A stretch of 5,626 nucleotides of DNA from an uncultured Clostridia bacterium. Lineage in GTDB: Bacteria > Bacillota > Clostridia > Christensenellales > Aristaeellaceae. Position 1 is the first letter of the stretch. The number at the start of each line of letters is the position of its first letter. This document shows, one piece after another, positions 5,606-5,626 of this stretch. The position numbers were made by a program, and so were the translations under genes. Where the stretch lies: contig CAKUFB010000183.1 of NCBI GenBank assembly GCA_934647145.1, forward strand, positions 1-5,626, given 5' to 3'. The notes beneath the pieces were generated by a model. The model worked only from the letters and a program-made list of their open reading frames with translations. It did no database searches and was not told the origin of the DNA.

Positions 5606-5626
5606 GGGGAGGGGTGCGGGGGGGGG
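5606..5626 (+). other. G-tract cluster at the window edge
   Basis: GGGG (5606-5609), GGGG (5611-5614) and a run of nine G (5618-5626) lie close together. The plus strand could form a G-quadruplex if the long run supplies two tracts. The last run touches the end of the window, so its true length is unknown. Confidence 0.3.

Overview
The window reads as chromosome of a high-GC, Gram-positive-type bacterium, most likely a Firmicute of class Clostridia. The grounds are strong AGGAGGTGA-type ribosome binding sites, SigA-like promoters with extended -10 elements, a multi-membrane-span sensor of a kind common in Clostridia paired with a LuxR-type response regulator, and long palindromic intergenic repeats. 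This is inferred from sequence style; no phylogenetic marker gene is present.

Layout: bases 1-228 are intergenic, holding two stem-loops, a short Rho-independent terminator for whatever lies upstream, and a promoter. Bases 233-3695 form a tight three-gene signalling operon whose neighbours overlap by ATGA: (1) an eight-span membrane sensor with a coiled coil and a degenerate kinase-like tail; (2) a membrane-anchored PAS-containing histidine kinase with intact NarL-type H, N and G boxes; (3) a NarL/LuxR response regulator. After a 147-base gap with its own good promoter, bases 3843-5228 encode a secreted, very acidic protein of unknown function. Bases 5229-5626 contain no gene I can support. 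They hold a chain of hairpins, including two copies of a composite element: an exact 40-base repeat followed by a 12-bp hairpin whose 11-base loop is conserved while its stem sequence is not.

How the parts probably work together: genes 1 and 2 look like one split sensor. Gene 1 would detect the signal in the membrane but lacks recognisable ATP-binding residues. Gene 2 would supply phosphotransfer from His232 to Asp55 of the gene 3 regulator. The secreted protein may be a target or simply a neighbour; its promoter shares a TGGTAT extended -10 with the operon promoter, which is weak evidence. The most unusual item is the twin hairpin cassette downstream, where the two stems differ by compensating changes around a nearly invariant loop.
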